The notes: generated from the letters alone by a model not told the origin. DNA of 64,000 nt from JAKOWB01 sp038363005 (GCA_038363005.1 JBBQBI010000009.1:92516-156515), one strand, 5' to 3'. Counted from the stretch's first letter, positions 26,469 to 35,361 are shown. Numbers and translations are program-made.

Positions 26469-28046
26469 CTACTCCGCCGCGCTGGCGACACGGCCAGGCT
26501 CAAGCAGCGAATGGCCGGTCATGGCCTTGGGCTGCGGCAGCTCGAGGAACTGCAGCAGGGTCGGCGCGATGTCGGCCAGGCGGCCGTCGCGCAGCCGCTT
26601 CACCGTGGCCGGGCCGACCGCCAGCAGCAGCGGCACCTTGTTCAGCGTGTGCTGGGTGTGCGGCTGGTGGTTGACCTCGTCCAGCATCTCCTCGGCGTTG
26701 CCGTGGTCGGCGGTGATCAGCAGCACGCCGCCGGCCGCTTCGACCGCGGCGCCGAGCCGCGCCAGACAGGCGTCCACCGCCTCCACCGCCTGGACCGCGG
26801 CGGCCAGGTTGCCGGTGTGGCCCACCATGTCGCCGTTGGCGTAGTTCACCACGATCAGGTCAAAGGTTCCGCTGGCGACCGCCGCGACCAGCTTGTCGGT
26901 CACCTCGGGCGCCGACATCTCCGGCTGCAGGTCATAGGTCGCTACCTTGGGCGAGGGCACCAGGATGCGCTCCTCGCCGGGAAACAGCGCCTCGCGCCCG
27001 CCGTTGAAGAAGAAGGTGACGTGGGCGTACTTCTCGGTCTCGGCGATGCGCAGCTGCTTGAGGCCGGCGTCGGACACCAGCTCGCCCAGGGTCTGGCGCA
27101 GGTCGCCCGGCGGGAACAGCGTCGCCATGAAGCGGTTCAGCGCCTGCGAGTAGTCCACCAGTCCCAGCGCCGCGGCGAAGGCCGGGCGGTGCCGGCGCTC
27201 GAAGCCGTCGAACGCGGGATCGAGCAGCGCGGTCAGGATCTCCCGCGCCCGGTCGGCGCGGAAATTGGCCATCAGCAGGCCGTCGCCGTCGGCCACGCCC
27301 TGGTAGCCGGCGATGGCGGTCGGCTTGACGAACTCGTCGTTCTCGCCGCGCGCGTAGCCGGCGGCCAGCGCCGCCTGGGCATCGGGCGATGCTTCGCCCC
27401 GGCCATCCACCAGGCAGTCGTAGGCCAGGGTCACGCGCTCCCAGCGCTGGTCGCGGTCCATGGCGTAGTAGCGGCCGCTGACCGTGGCGATCCGGGCGGG
27501 CGTGTCGTCCTGGAACTGTTTCAGGTAGCGCTCGGCCGATTGCGGCGGCGTGTCGCGGCCGTCGAGGAAGGCGTGCACCAGGACAGGAACACCCTCCGCC
27601 GCCAACAGCTTCGCCAGCGCCGCCATCTGCTTCTGATGCGCGTGTACGCCGCCGGGGGACAGCAGTCCCATCAGATGTGCGCGCCCGCCGCTGGCCTTGA
27701 GCTTTGCCACAAAGTCACCAAAGGCCGGCATCGTGGCCACTTCGTGGCGCTTGATGGCCAAATCTATGCGCGGCAGCTCCTGCATCACCACGCGGCCGGC
27801 ACCCAGGTTCATGTGCCCCACCTCGGAATTGCCGAACTGCCCAACCGGCAGGCCGACTTCCAGCTCCGAGGCATCGACCAGCGCGTGTGGCCGGGACTTG
27901 AAGGCCTGCGTCAAAAAGGGCGTGCGGGCCTGGCAGATGGCGTTGTTGTCACAGGCGACGCGATGCCCCCAGCCGTCGAGGATGCAGAGCACGACCGGGC
28001 GGGGGCGTGGCTGGGCGTTTGACTGGTCCTGGGCGGCAGGCTTCAT
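26469..28046 (-). CDS. gpmI: 2,3-bisphosphoglycerate-independent phosphoglycerate mutase
   Basis: A 525-residue glycolytic enzyme interconverting 2- and 3-phosphoglycerate. It shows LCILDGWG at the N-terminus and the phosphoserine motif FGNSEVGHMNLGAG near residue 80. The C-terminal metal site is TADHGNAEEM. Its length is normal for the family. It belongs to the minus-strand block and overlaps nothing; an AT-rich insertion separates it from rlmH upstream. Confidence 0.97.
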   Translation of the reverse strand: MKPAAQDQSNAQPRPRPVVLCILDGWGHRVACDNNAICQARTPFLTQAFKSRPHALVDASELEVGLPVGQFGNSEVGHMNLGAGRVVMQELPRIDLAIKRHEVATMPAFGDFVAKLKASGGRAHLMGLLSPGGVHAHQKQMAALAKLLAAEGVPVLVHAFLDGRDTPPQSAERYLKQFQDDTPARIATVSGRYYAMDRDQRWERVTLAYDCLVDGRGEASPDAQAALAAGYARGENDEFVKPTAIAGYQGVADGDGLLMANFRADRAREILTALLDPAFDGFERRHRPAFAAALGLVDYSQALNRFMATLFPPGDLRQTLGELVSDAGLKQLRIAETEKYAHVTFFFNGGREALFPGEERILVPSPKVATYDLQPEMSAPEVTDKLVAAVASGTFDLIVVNYANGDMVGHTGNLAAAVQAVEAVDACLARLGAAVEAAGGVLLITADHGNAEEMLDEVNHQPHTQHTLNKVPLLLAVGPATVKRLRDGRLADIAPTLLQFLELPQPKAMTGHSLLEPGRVASAAE

Positions 28047-28141
28047 CGGCAGGGGAACTCTTGCGCTAGACTGGGCGGCAAGCGCCTGTATAGCCGCTTT
28101 CGCCGCGTCGCGGCAGGGGCGCAGGGTCGCGGGCGGACCGC

Positions 28142-28546
28142 ATGATTCAGAGAATCAAACGTGTTGGCCAAATCAGTCTAGGAATACCGGGAGCCGAAAT
28201 GATAATTTCGAAAATCGTTCATCGCGCCCTATCCCAAAAGCTAACGCGAGTGTGTCTATTCGGAGCAATCGGATTGGGCACGATGATTGGCGACGCCTCA
28301 GCGGCTAATTTTCTTCAAGAAAAAGATAAAATAATTTGTGATGGAGACAGCATTCATCTCACCGTAGAATCACTTACCTTAAAATCCAATCTAGAAATAA
28401 AAGAGCAAAAATTCGCAAGTATAATATATAGACGGGAAGATACGGGATTTGTAATTCAGTTTTTTGGCGAAAAAGAGGGAAAAGGAAACCAGATCTCCAT
28501 TGTATTAATTGACGTAGAGTGTGTTCTAATTTTGCATTACTATTAG
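28142..28546 (+). CDS. AT-rich hypothetical exported protein
   Basis: Up to 134 residues. The first ATG gives an extended N-terminus and an ATG 57 nt further gives a signal-like sequence (LTRVCLFGAIGLGTMIGDAS, then AANF). The mature part is small and beta-rich with no recognised family. Base composition is strikingly AT-rich against GC-rich neighbours on both sides, and the gene opposes the direction of gpmI and rlmH. It therefore looks like a recent insertion. Confidence 0.55.
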   Translation: MIQRIKRVGQISLGIPGAEMIISKIVHRALSQKLTRVCLFGAIGLGTMIGDASAANFLQEKDKIICDGDSIHLTVESLTLKSNLEIKEQKFASIIYRREDTGFVIQFFGEKEGKGNQISIVLIDVECVLILHYY

Positions 28547-28554
28547 CTACCTCT

Positions 28555-29034
28555 TCAGTCTCGGTGATAGGGGTGCCCGGTCAGGATGGCCTGCGCCCGG
28601 TAGAGCTGCTCGGCCAGCATGATGCGGACCAGCTGGTGCGGCCAGGTCATGGGGCCTAGCGCCAGCACCAGGTCGGCCTGTTCGCGCAGCGCCGGTTCCA
28701 GGCCCTCGGCGCCGCCGATCACCAGCGCCGCTTCGCGGCCCTGGTCGTGCCACTGGCCGAGGCGACGGGCGAAGTCCTCCGAACCCAGCGCGCGGCCACG
28801 GCTGTCCAACACGATCAGCACCGCGCCAGGCGGCAGGGCGGCCCGGATCAGCTTGGCTTCGGCCGCCGGCAGCTCGTGGCGCGGCAGGGCACGGCGTTCC
28901 TGCACTTCCTTCAGGGTCAGGGGGCCTAGCGGGCGGCCGGTGAGTTGCCGGGCGTAGTCGTCATAGAGATGCGTCAGCGCCAAGCCGCTGGGGCCGACAC
29001 GGGTGCGGCCCACCACGATGAGGGTCAGGCGCAT
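28555..29034 (-). CDS. rlmH: 23S rRNA pseudouridine1915 N3-methyltransferase
   Basis: A 159-residue SPOUT-class methyltransferase. The RlmH core is visible in VLIVLDSRGRALGSEDFA, VIGGAEGL and LGPMTWPHQLVRIMLAEQLY, with the C-terminal GHPYHRD. It uses S-adenosylmethionine to methylate pseudouridine 1915 in helix 69 of the ribosome. It is part of the nadD-rsfS-rlmH group. Confidence 0.97.
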   Translation of the reverse strand: MRLTLIVVGRTRVGPSGLALTHLYDDYARQLTGRPLGPLTLKEVQERRALPRHELPAAEAKLIRAALPPGAVLIVLDSRGRALGSEDFARRLGQWHDQGREAALVIGGAEGLEPALREQADLVLALGPMTWPHQLVRIMLAEQLYRAQAILTGHPYHRD

Positions 29035-29063
29035 GGCTCAGGCCAATCGGGTCGGCGGCGCGC

Positions 29064-29402
29064 TCAGGCGCCGGCCGCCGCGGCCGGTTCCTCGAGCAGC
29101 GTGCCCCACATCTTTTCCAGACCGTAGAAGGCGCGCACCTCGGGCCGGAACAGGTGGATGATGACATCGCCGCCGTCAACCAGAACCCAGTCGCCGTGCG
29201 ACTTGCCCTCGACCGGGACCGGGCTCTTGCGCCCGACCTTCAGCTTCTCGGCCAGATGGTCGGCGAGCGTCGTCACCTGGCGGCTGGAACGGCCGCTGGC
29301 GACAACCATGAAGTCGGCGATGGAGCTTTTGTCGGCGAGGTCGATGACGACGACGTCCTCCGCCTTGTCGTCATCCAGGGAAGCGAGCACCAGGTCCAGC
29401 AT
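29064..29402 (-). CDS. rsfS: Ribosomal silencing factor RsfS
   Basis: A 112-residue RsfS/Iojap protein. It contains VVIDLADKSSIADFMVVASG, the family core, and the later GKSHGDWVLVDGGDVIIHLF block. It binds L14 and blocks subunit joining during nutrient stress. An extension with no ATG (THTLRKTKARAAAK) stays open upstream, so an alternative start is possible. The length from this ATG is normal. Confidence 0.96.
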   Translation of the reverse strand: MLDLVLASLDDDKAEDVVVIDLADKSSIADFMVVASGRSSRQVTTLADHLAEKLKVGRKSPVPVEGKSHGDWVLVDGGDVIIHLFRPEVRAFYGLEKMWGTLLEEPAAAAGA

Positions 29403-29510
29403 GGCTCGGTTCCGTTCGTGCTGCGGCTGGGTCTTCGCGGCCGCGCGCGCCTTGGTCTTGCGCAGGGTATGGGTCCTCTACTCCGTTGTCTCGACGAAGA
29501 GCCGCCCCGC

Positions 29511-30155
29511 CTAACCGCGGCGAGCGGCCCGGATCTGCGTCGCCGACAAGGCGGAGAGCCGGATATGCAACAAGGCCCAGGCGGGCGGGTCCCGGTCCGC
29601 CAGGCCGGCCGCCCGACGTTCGGACAGACGGTGGCGGTGGAACCGCTGCGCCGCCTTGGCCGACGACGCCCTTAGAGAATAAGTAGGCCGGGCCAATACC
29701 GCAACGGGAACCGCGTGAAAGATTCGCGTCCAGTCCTCCCAGTCGCTGACCTGGATCAGGTTGTCGGCGCCCATCAGCCAGACGAAGCGGACGCCGCGGA
29801 AGCGCCGGGTCAGCGCGGTCAGCGTGTCGGCGGTATAGCGTGTGCCGAGCAGCGCCTCGAGGCCAGTGGCCTGAATGCGCGGATGGCTGGCCAGGCGGCG
29901 GGCATCCGCCAGGCGCTCGGTGAAGGGCGCCATGCCGGCCGCCGGCTTCAGCGGGTTCTGCGGCGAGACCAGCCACCAGATGGCGTCGAGCCCCAGGCGG
30001 CGCAGCGCCTCCAGACTGACGTGGCGATGCCCGGCATGCGCCGGATTGAAGGAGCCGCCGAGCAGTCCGATGCGCTGCCCCGCGACTGGCAGACGACCGC
30101 CGAGCGTGGCGGCGAGGCGCGCCGGGGTGAAGACTTTTTGTGAAACGATGTTCAC
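29511..30155 (-). CDS. nadD: Nicotinate-nucleotide adenylyltransferase
   Basis: A 214-residue enzyme of NAD synthesis that adenylates nicotinate mononucleotide. The nucleotide-binding motif RIGLLGGSFNPAHAGH lies near residue 28 and the ISSTxIR-type end is ALSATQIRAARR. The start is a GTG within AT-rich sequence; the first nine residues (MNIVSQKVF) come from codons unlike the rest of the gene. It is possible that the adjacent ATPase insertion replaced the native start. There is no good ribosome-binding site before the GTG. Confidence 0.93.
   Translation of the reverse strand: MNIVSQKVFTPARLAATLGGRLPVAGQRIGLLGGSFNPAHAGHRHVSLEALRRLGLDAIWWLVSPQNPLKPAAGMAPFTERLADARRLASHPRIQATGLEALLGTRYTADTLTALTRRFRGVRFVWLMGADNLIQVSDWEDWTRIFHAVPVAVLARPTYSLRASSAKAAQRFHRHRLSERRAAGLADRDPPAWALLHIRLSALSATQIRAARRG
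30123..30136. repeat. 14-bp near-direct repeat, nadD side
   Basis: cggggtgaagactt, matching 13 of 14 bases with a copy on the far side of the AT-rich ATPase gene. It lies in the first codons of nadD, where composition changes from AT-rich to GC-rich. Confidence 0.45.
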
Positions 30156-30171
30156 TTCAATTCAAATACAA

Positions 30172-31410
30172 CTAATTTTCTAATGTTGAGCGGCTTTTCT
30201 TTTGGATTTTTCCTTCTTGCGTTTTTATCAACATTGCTCTGATGCACATTTTGTATTTTGGGCTAGTAAATCTATACGCATCTCCAGCAGGCGTTCTGCG
30301 AATAATATTCGACTCTCTTTTAGCTAATTCAGACAACCCGCCTGATATATTGAGAGTTACGCCCTTAGTAGAATCTGGAAACTCCCTCCGCACTAGATGA
30401 TCTATATCACCGTACTTAAAATCTTCCTTTTCGCATTTCCCAAGACAGTATATAATTTGATTTCGGCGACTAGCCGCGGTTTCTTTGGAGTTCATTGCCT
30501 TCTCAATTAATGTATAGTCAGATAAAAGAGATGTTTTTACCCAAGAGGCATCAGAAATATCTAAAAGATTTGAATTTATCTTCCGGCCATTTTGCTCTGC
30601 TTCTTCAGATAAAGCTAGGCAATACTCTTGAACATGCTGAGGTATTCTGTCGGTGACCCACAATATGTGATCGAAGAGGTTTCCTTCGTTCTCAATTTCA
30701 TACCCAAGTTCCTTTACAAGACCTCTCTGAAGAAGCTCTAAGCCTTGCTCTCGCGTCAGCCGCGCAACTTCGGGTATTTGCCTTAGCCGATTTGAAATCG
30801 TGCTAATATTAGAGACCTTTGCAATGTAGTGTTGAATATTATCTGGCGTTCCAACTATCAGCATTCTGACATTGAATTTCGAATAATTGTCATCGTCTAA
30901 AAGAACTATTACATCAGATACCTGTTTCATTAAGGTCGTGTTCTCCAATATAGTCTCAAAATTGTCTAGAACGACAAAAGCAGCAGAAAATCCCGCCTTC
31001 CCCCTAACATCTGATAGAAGAGCTTCAAATGAATCTAACGCATCTACTTTTTCTTCCGTAGTCCGGCGCTCTCCCTTTAGTATCTTTATGTCATAACTAA
31101 TAGTCTTCTGTTTAGTTTTCTTTATTTTCTCTTCCGGACGCAAGCGACGCCGAGCATCTTCAAAAGATGCCATCAAATCTGATCTCAAGGAAGCTGTGGC
31201 CAAATTAACCATGCAGAAATAAATCTGATTCTGATCAAATACGCTTTTGTAGAGCCACGTCTTCCCACAACCACTCTCACCATTTACAACTATATGCAAT
31301 CTACTCTGAATTCCCATCAGAATTGCTCGCTCCAGATCTGGGCGAGGTACATACATTTCCTTGTTTACCTCTGAGGCTCTCGGGGTAAAGACTTCCGCAG
31401 GTGTTTTCAT
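30172..31410 (-). CDS. AAA/STAND-type ATPase on an AT-rich island
   Basis: A 412-residue P-loop ATPase of the ORC/STAND-like type. Walker A is GESGCGKTW (Lys50, Thr51), Walker B is AAFVVLDNFE near residues 143-152 and a sensor strand is MLIVGTPDN. The C-terminal 130 residues look like winged-helix domains (SRRNQIIYCLGKCEKEDF, RRTPAGDAYRF). The gene is strongly AT-rich within a GC-rich operon and separates nadD from the DUF486 and proA genes. Comparable solitary ATPases are often found in genomic islands, some linked to defence, but no partner effector is encoded here. Function unknown. Confidence 0.85.
   Translation of the reverse strand: MKTPAEVFTPRASEVNKEMYVPRPDLERAILMGIQSRLHIVVNGESGCGKTWLYKSVFDQNQIYFCMVNLATASLRSDLMASFEDARRRLRPEEKIKKTKQKTISYDIKILKGERRTTEEKVDALDSFEALLSDVRGKAGFSAAFVVLDNFETILENTTLMKQVSDVIVLLDDDNYSKFNVRMLIVGTPDNIQHYIAKVSNISTISNRLRQIPEVARLTREQGLELLQRGLVKELGYEIENEGNLFDHILWVTDRIPQHVQEYCLALSEEAEQNGRKINSNLLDISDASWVKTSLLSDYTLIEKAMNSKETAASRRNQIIYCLGKCEKEDFKYGDIDHLVRREFPDSTKGVTLNISGGLSELAKRESNIIRRTPAGDAYRFTSPKYKMCIRAMLIKTQEGKIQKKSRSTLEN
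31381..31394. repeat. 14-bp near-direct repeat, ATPase side
   Basis: cggggtaaagactt, one mismatch from the copy in nadD. It encodes EVFTP near the N-terminus of the ATPase, where nadD has KVFTP. The pair may be a footprint of the insertion or a coincidence of coding sequence. Confidence 0.45.
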
Positions 31411-31442
31411 TTTAGTTGCTCCTTAGGCAGCCGAATAGTGGC

Positions 31443-31784
31443 CTAGAATTTGTTAAAAATGAAGAAGGCGCCGGCCACCAGGAAACAGAAGCCCACGGCG
31501 TGATTCCAGCCCAGCGGCTCCTTCAGGTAGAGCACCGAAAAGGCAGCGAAGACCAGCAGCGTGATGACCTCCTGGATGGTCTTGAGCTGGGCCGTCGTAT
31601 AGACCGCGCTGCCCAGGCGGTTGGCCGGCACCGCCAGACAATATTCGAAGAAGGCGATGCCCCAGGCGACCAGCACCACGATCCACAGCGCCGTGGCCTT
31701 GTACTTCAGGTGGCCGTACCAGGCGAAAGTCATGAAGACGTTCGAGGCGGTCAGCAGCAGGATCGGCGAAAGCCAGTTGGGCAT
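31443..31784 (-). CDS. DMT family protein (DUF486)
   Basis: A 113-residue membrane protein with four hydrophobic helices. It starts with LSPILLLTASNVFMTFAWYG and contains the DUF486 hallmark YCLAVPANRLGS. DUF486 proteins are single four-helix units related to small multidrug-resistance transporters. A transported substrate is not known. It lies downstream of proA on the same strand. Confidence 0.9.
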   Translation of the reverse strand: MPNWLSPILLLTASNVFMTFAWYGHLKYKATALWIVVLVAWGIAFFEYCLAVPANRLGSAVYTTAQLKTIQEVITLLVFAAFSVLYLKEPLGWNHAVGFCFLVAGAFFIFNKF

Positions 31785-31866
31785 GGGCGGCACCGGAGGT
31801 GGGAGAGGCCGCCGGATGCTGCCGCGCAGCGGGGCGGGCTGTCGATGACTGTTTGGCGGCGGCGGC

Positions 31867-33147
31867 CTAGGGCCGCGCCTGCCCGTCGCCGAGCACGAGA
31901 TACTTGTAGCTGGTAAGCTCCGCCGCGCCGACCGGGCCGCGGGCATGCAGCTTGCCGGTAGCGATGCCGATCTCGGCGCCCATGCCGAACTCGCCACCGT
32001 CGGCGTACTGCGTCGAGGCGTTGACCAGCAGGATGGCAGCGTCGACCTCGCGCCCGTAGCGGTCGATCACGGCCGGGTCCTCCGCTAGCAGGGCCTCGGT
32101 ATGCTTCGAGCCGTGGCGGGCGATGTGCGCCAGCGCCTCGTCCAGGCCATCGACCGCCTTCACCGCGACGATGGGTGCCAGGTACTCGGTGTCCCAGTCG
32201 GCGGCGGTCGCGGCGACGACGCGCGGGTCCAGCGCCTGCACGGCCGCGTCGCCGCGCACCTCGCAGTCGGCGGCCAGCAGATCCTGCAGCAGCGGCTTCA
32301 GGTGGCTCCGCAGCACCGCGCGGTCGCAGAGGATGGTCTCGGTGGCGCCGCAGACCGACACGCGGCGCATCTTGGCGTTGAACACCACGCGGCGTGCCTT
32401 GTCGGCATCGGCGCTGGCGTGGATGTAGCTGTGGTTCATGCCCTCCAGGTGCGCCAGCACCGGCACGCGGCTTTCCCGCATCACCCGCTCGATCAGGCCC
32501 TTGCCGCCGCGCGGGATGATGATGTCGACGCTGTCGTTCATGGTCAGCAGGATGCCGACGGCGGCGCGGTCGCTGGTCGGCACCGCCTGGATCGCCGCCT
32601 CCGGCAGGCCGGCGGCGCGCAAGCCCGCCTGCAGGCAGTCGAGGATGGCGGCCGAGGAATGGAAGGACTCCGAACCACCACGCAGGATCGCCGCGTTGCC
32701 GGCCTTGAGGCAGAGCCCGCCGGCGTCGGCCGTCACGTTCGGGCGGCTTTCATAGATGATGCCGATAACACCCAGCGGCACGGCGATGCGGGCGATCTTC
32801 AGGCCATTGGGCCGCTGCCATTCCGCCAACCGCTTGCCGACCGGGTCGGGCAGCGCCGCGATATCCTCCAGCCCCTGGGCCATCGCATCGATGCGCGCGG
32901 CGTTGAGTTCCAGCCGGTCGAGCAGCGCCGGGGTCAGGCCCTTGGCGCGGCCGGCCACCATGTCGCGCGCGTTGGCCGCCAGCAGGGCTGCCTGCTGCCC
33001 GCGCAGCGCCGCCGCCGCCGCCAACAGGGCGCTGTTCTTCTGCTCTGTCGTGGCCAGCGCCAGCGTCGCCGCCGCCGCCTTGGCATCGCTGCCCAGGCGC
33101 CGCATGACCTCGGTCAGGTCACTCGTTTCCGCCAGGCTGAGTGCCAT
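31867..33147 (-). CDS. proA: Gamma-glutamyl phosphate reductase
   Basis: A 426-residue enzyme for the second step of proline synthesis. Family blocks are GVIGIIYESRPNVT, KAGNAAILRGGSES and the active-site region around SVCGATETILCDR, with the catalytic cysteine. The ATG with GGGAG upstream was selected. It heads the minus-strand block and is separated from proB, its pathway partner, by about 10 kb and opposite orientation, which is unusual. Confidence 0.97.
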   Translation of the reverse strand: MALSLAETSDLTEVMRRLGSDAKAAAATLALATTEQKNSALLAAAAALRGQQAALLAANARDMVAGRAKGLTPALLDRLELNAARIDAMAQGLEDIAALPDPVGKRLAEWQRPNGLKIARIAVPLGVIGIIYESRPNVTADAGGLCLKAGNAAILRGGSESFHSSAAILDCLQAGLRAAGLPEAAIQAVPTSDRAAVGILLTMNDSVDIIIPRGGKGLIERVMRESRVPVLAHLEGMNHSYIHASADADKARRVVFNAKMRRVSVCGATETILCDRAVLRSHLKPLLQDLLAADCEVRGDAAVQALDPRVVAATAADWDTEYLAPIVAVKAVDGLDEALAHIARHGSKHTEALLAEDPAVIDRYGREVDAAILLVNASTQYADGGEFGMGAEIGIATGKLHARGPVGAAELTSYKYLVLGDGQARP

Positions 33148-33184
33148 GGCCCTGCTCCCTTGTTGCGGGCGGGACCTTAGCGGC

Positions 33185-34294
33185 TCAGCCCGCCGAGGGC
33201 AAAGTGGCAGCATCTGCTGGAGTCAACTGCAGCGCGGCTTGGACGACTGCGTCGTCGGTAAAATAGAGGTAGTGAACCTTACGATTGGTCCGGCTGGTCA
33301 GGCTGCGAGGCCGATCGATGCGGCATTGCCGATAGTGCTTGCTCTTCGGTCCGGCCGGCGTTCGTGTGCACATCCAATCTTGCGGTGACCAGATGTCGAC
33401 CCAGCAGGCGAGCTGCGGCTTGGCCAGCAAGTCGCTTATCACCTGACGCAGCGAGGCCTGTCGGGCCGCCATCATTTCCAAGGGACCGGCTAGGGTGACC
33501 AGCCTGAAGGGCCGGGTTGCCGCGAAGCGCTGCAGAGCCTCAACTGCCAGAGCCGCCCCCAGGGAATGCGCGAGGACGGTGATCGGCCGGTCGGGCCGGC
33601 CGTCGGCTTCCGCCTTGGACAATGCGTTGAAAAGGCGACCCAACGCATGGAAGCGAAATTGGTCCCTGTCGACCAGATAGGCTTGGCCGACATATCCGGC
33701 GTTGAGCATGAAATTCGCCCCGAGCGAGCCTACCAATATCGTGATCCCCAGCCAGACCCAGGGCCCCCCGATATGCTGCAAACCGTCACGAGCCCATTCG
33801 ATGGCCTGCCTGATCCAACTCGTATCGCCCGTGCCGAAGACACTGTCCAGATCGCTCGCGCCAATGGCCGTGAGGGTAAGCAGATACCAGGCCACGAAGA
33901 GCGCGAAGAACAGCATGATGCCCCCGGCCAGCTGCTTCGAGCGCAGCGCGACACGCCAAGCGCTCGGCGATGATGCCCAGAAGGCGACCATCGCCAGGCT
34001 CTGCATCAGCTTCTTCAGGATGCTGAGTGTCTCGAAGCGCGGCTGCAGGTCCACCCAGTAGATCTCGCGTATTTCAATCGCCCGGCCGGCAATGCGGTAA
34101 AGCCGGCGGGCCTCATCAAGTTCCTCAACCGGTGGCAGCACGATGTTGCGCTGGGAGCAGGCCTGTTCGATCCCGCTCTGCAGTCGCTTCAGCGTGCCGC
34201 CGCGTACATCTTCGGTCATGCCGTGCAGCAGCAGTACAATTTCGGGCTTGTCAGGAATGTTCGCCGGCGCCCCTCCGGCCTGTGAGCCAACCAT
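33185..34294 (-). CDS. Membrane-anchored alpha/beta hydrolase-like protein
   Basis: 369 residues. It starts with IVLLLHGMTEDVRGG, an oxyanion-type HG motif, and carries VLAHSLGAALAVEAL near residue 245, a serine hydrolase elbow. Two transmembrane segments lie between them (GGIMLFFALFVAWYLLTLTA, WVWLGITILVGSLGANFML). A membrane insert within a hydrolase fold is odd. The ATG has GGAG upstream. I cannot name a substrate or subfamily; a lipase or esterase role is possible. Confidence 0.7.
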   Translation of the reverse strand: MVGSQAGGAPANIPDKPEIVLLLHGMTEDVRGGTLKRLQSGIEQACSQRNIVLPPVEELDEARRLYRIAGRAIEIREIYWVDLQPRFETLSILKKLMQSLAMVAFWASSPSAWRVALRSKQLAGGIMLFFALFVAWYLLTLTAIGASDLDSVFGTGDTSWIRQAIEWARDGLQHIGGPWVWLGITILVGSLGANFMLNAGYVGQAYLVDRDQFRFHALGRLFNALSKAEADGRPDRPITVLAHSLGAALAVEALQRFAATRPFRLVTLAGPLEMMAARQASLRQVISDLLAKPQLACWVDIWSPQDWMCTRTPAGPKSKHYRQCRIDRPRSLTSRTNRKVHYLYFTDDAVVQAALQLTPADAATLPSAG

Positions 34295-34398
34295 GCCGAT
34301 AGCACTCCACCAACATTCTACCAATGCTAGCGGGAAGCGCGTGCCCTGACGAGAGTGACAATCGGCGGCGTAGTCGATCGCTCCGGGCGGACCACCTA

Positions 34399-35310
34399 TT
34401 AGCTTGTCGGCACCTCCCAGTGCGGGGTCCAGTCACCGTCTAGGCGCAGGTCGCCGCCGCTGGCGTCCTCCAGCAGCTTGGCGACATGCAGCTCGCCGGC
34501 GCCGCCGCCGTAGCGCGCGCGGGCCTCGACGTAGCGTTCGAGCGCGGCCCGGCCCAACGGCAGCGGCAGGCCCTGCTGCTCGGCCAGCTCCAGGGTGAGG
34601 CCGAGGTCCTTGATGCAGAGGTCGAGCGAGAAGGAGGGATCGTAGTGCCCGGCGAAGATCGAGGGCGCGTCATGCCGCGCCACGAAGGAATCGCCGACCG
34701 ATTCCTTGATCGCCTGCCAGACAGTGCCCAGCTCGACGCCTGCCAGCTTGCCCAGCAGCAACCCCTCGCCCAGCACGGCGGCGTGCACGAACCACAGCAG
34801 GTTGGTCACCAGCTTGACCGGGTTGCCGCTGCCCAGCCCGCCGCAGCGGATGACGCGACCGAGGTGGGCGAAGAGCGGCAAGGCGCGTTCGGCGGCCGCT
34901 TCCTCGGCACCGACGAAGAGCGTCAGGCGGCCCTGGCGGGCGCCGTCGACCGCGCCGGTCACCGGCGCCTCGACGGTGGCGATGCCGCGCGCTGCCAGCT
35001 CGGCGGCCAGCGACAGCAGCAGTTCGCGCCGATTTGTCGTGGTGTCGATCCACAGCGCGCCGGGCTTGAGGGCCGGCGCGGCGGTGGCCATCACCGCCTC
35101 GCACTGCGGCGGCCCGGGCAGCGAGGTGATCAGCACCTCCGCCCCGGCGGCGCAGTCGGCCGGCGTGGCGGCTAGCCGCGCGCCTTCGGCCAGCAAGGGT
35201 ACCGTCCTGGCGGCGTCGCGGTCGCACACCAGCAGCGGATAGCCGGCGCGCCGCAGGCGCAGCGCCATGGCGCCGCCCATGTTACCCAGTCCGATGAAAC
35301 CGATGGTCAC
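34399..35310 (-). CDS. NAD(P)-dependent oxidoreductase, 3-hydroxyisobutyrate dehydrogenase family
   Basis: A 303-residue beta-hydroxyacid dehydrogenase. The Rossmann motif is IGFIGLGNMGGAMA and the substrate loop is APVTGAVDGARQGRLTLFVG. The catalytic lysine lies in GSGNPVKLVTNLL. The start is GTG. Upstream lies a 17-bp sequence identical to one in the choline dehydrogenase promoter, which suggests control by the BetI-like repressor next door. Its substrate could be linked to choline or betaine breakdown, but this is inference. Confidence 0.9.
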   Translation of the reverse strand: MTIGFIGLGNMGGAMALRLRRAGYPLLVCDRDAARTVPLLAEGARLAATPADCAAGAEVLITSLPGPPQCEAVMATAAPALKPGALWIDTTTNRRELLLSLAAELAARGIATVEAPVTGAVDGARQGRLTLFVGAEEAAAERALPLFAHLGRVIRCGGLGSGNPVKLVTNLLWFVHAAVLGEGLLLGKLAGVELGTVWQAIKESVGDSFVARHDAPSIFAGHYDPSFSLDLCIKDLGLTLELAEQQGLPLPLGRAALERYVEARARYGGGAGELHVAKLLEDASGGDLRLDGDWTPHWEVPTS

Positions 35311-35361
35311 GCCGCCGTCCTCCCGCTTCGCTGTCAGCGGCGGCGAGTGTCACGCGGCGAT

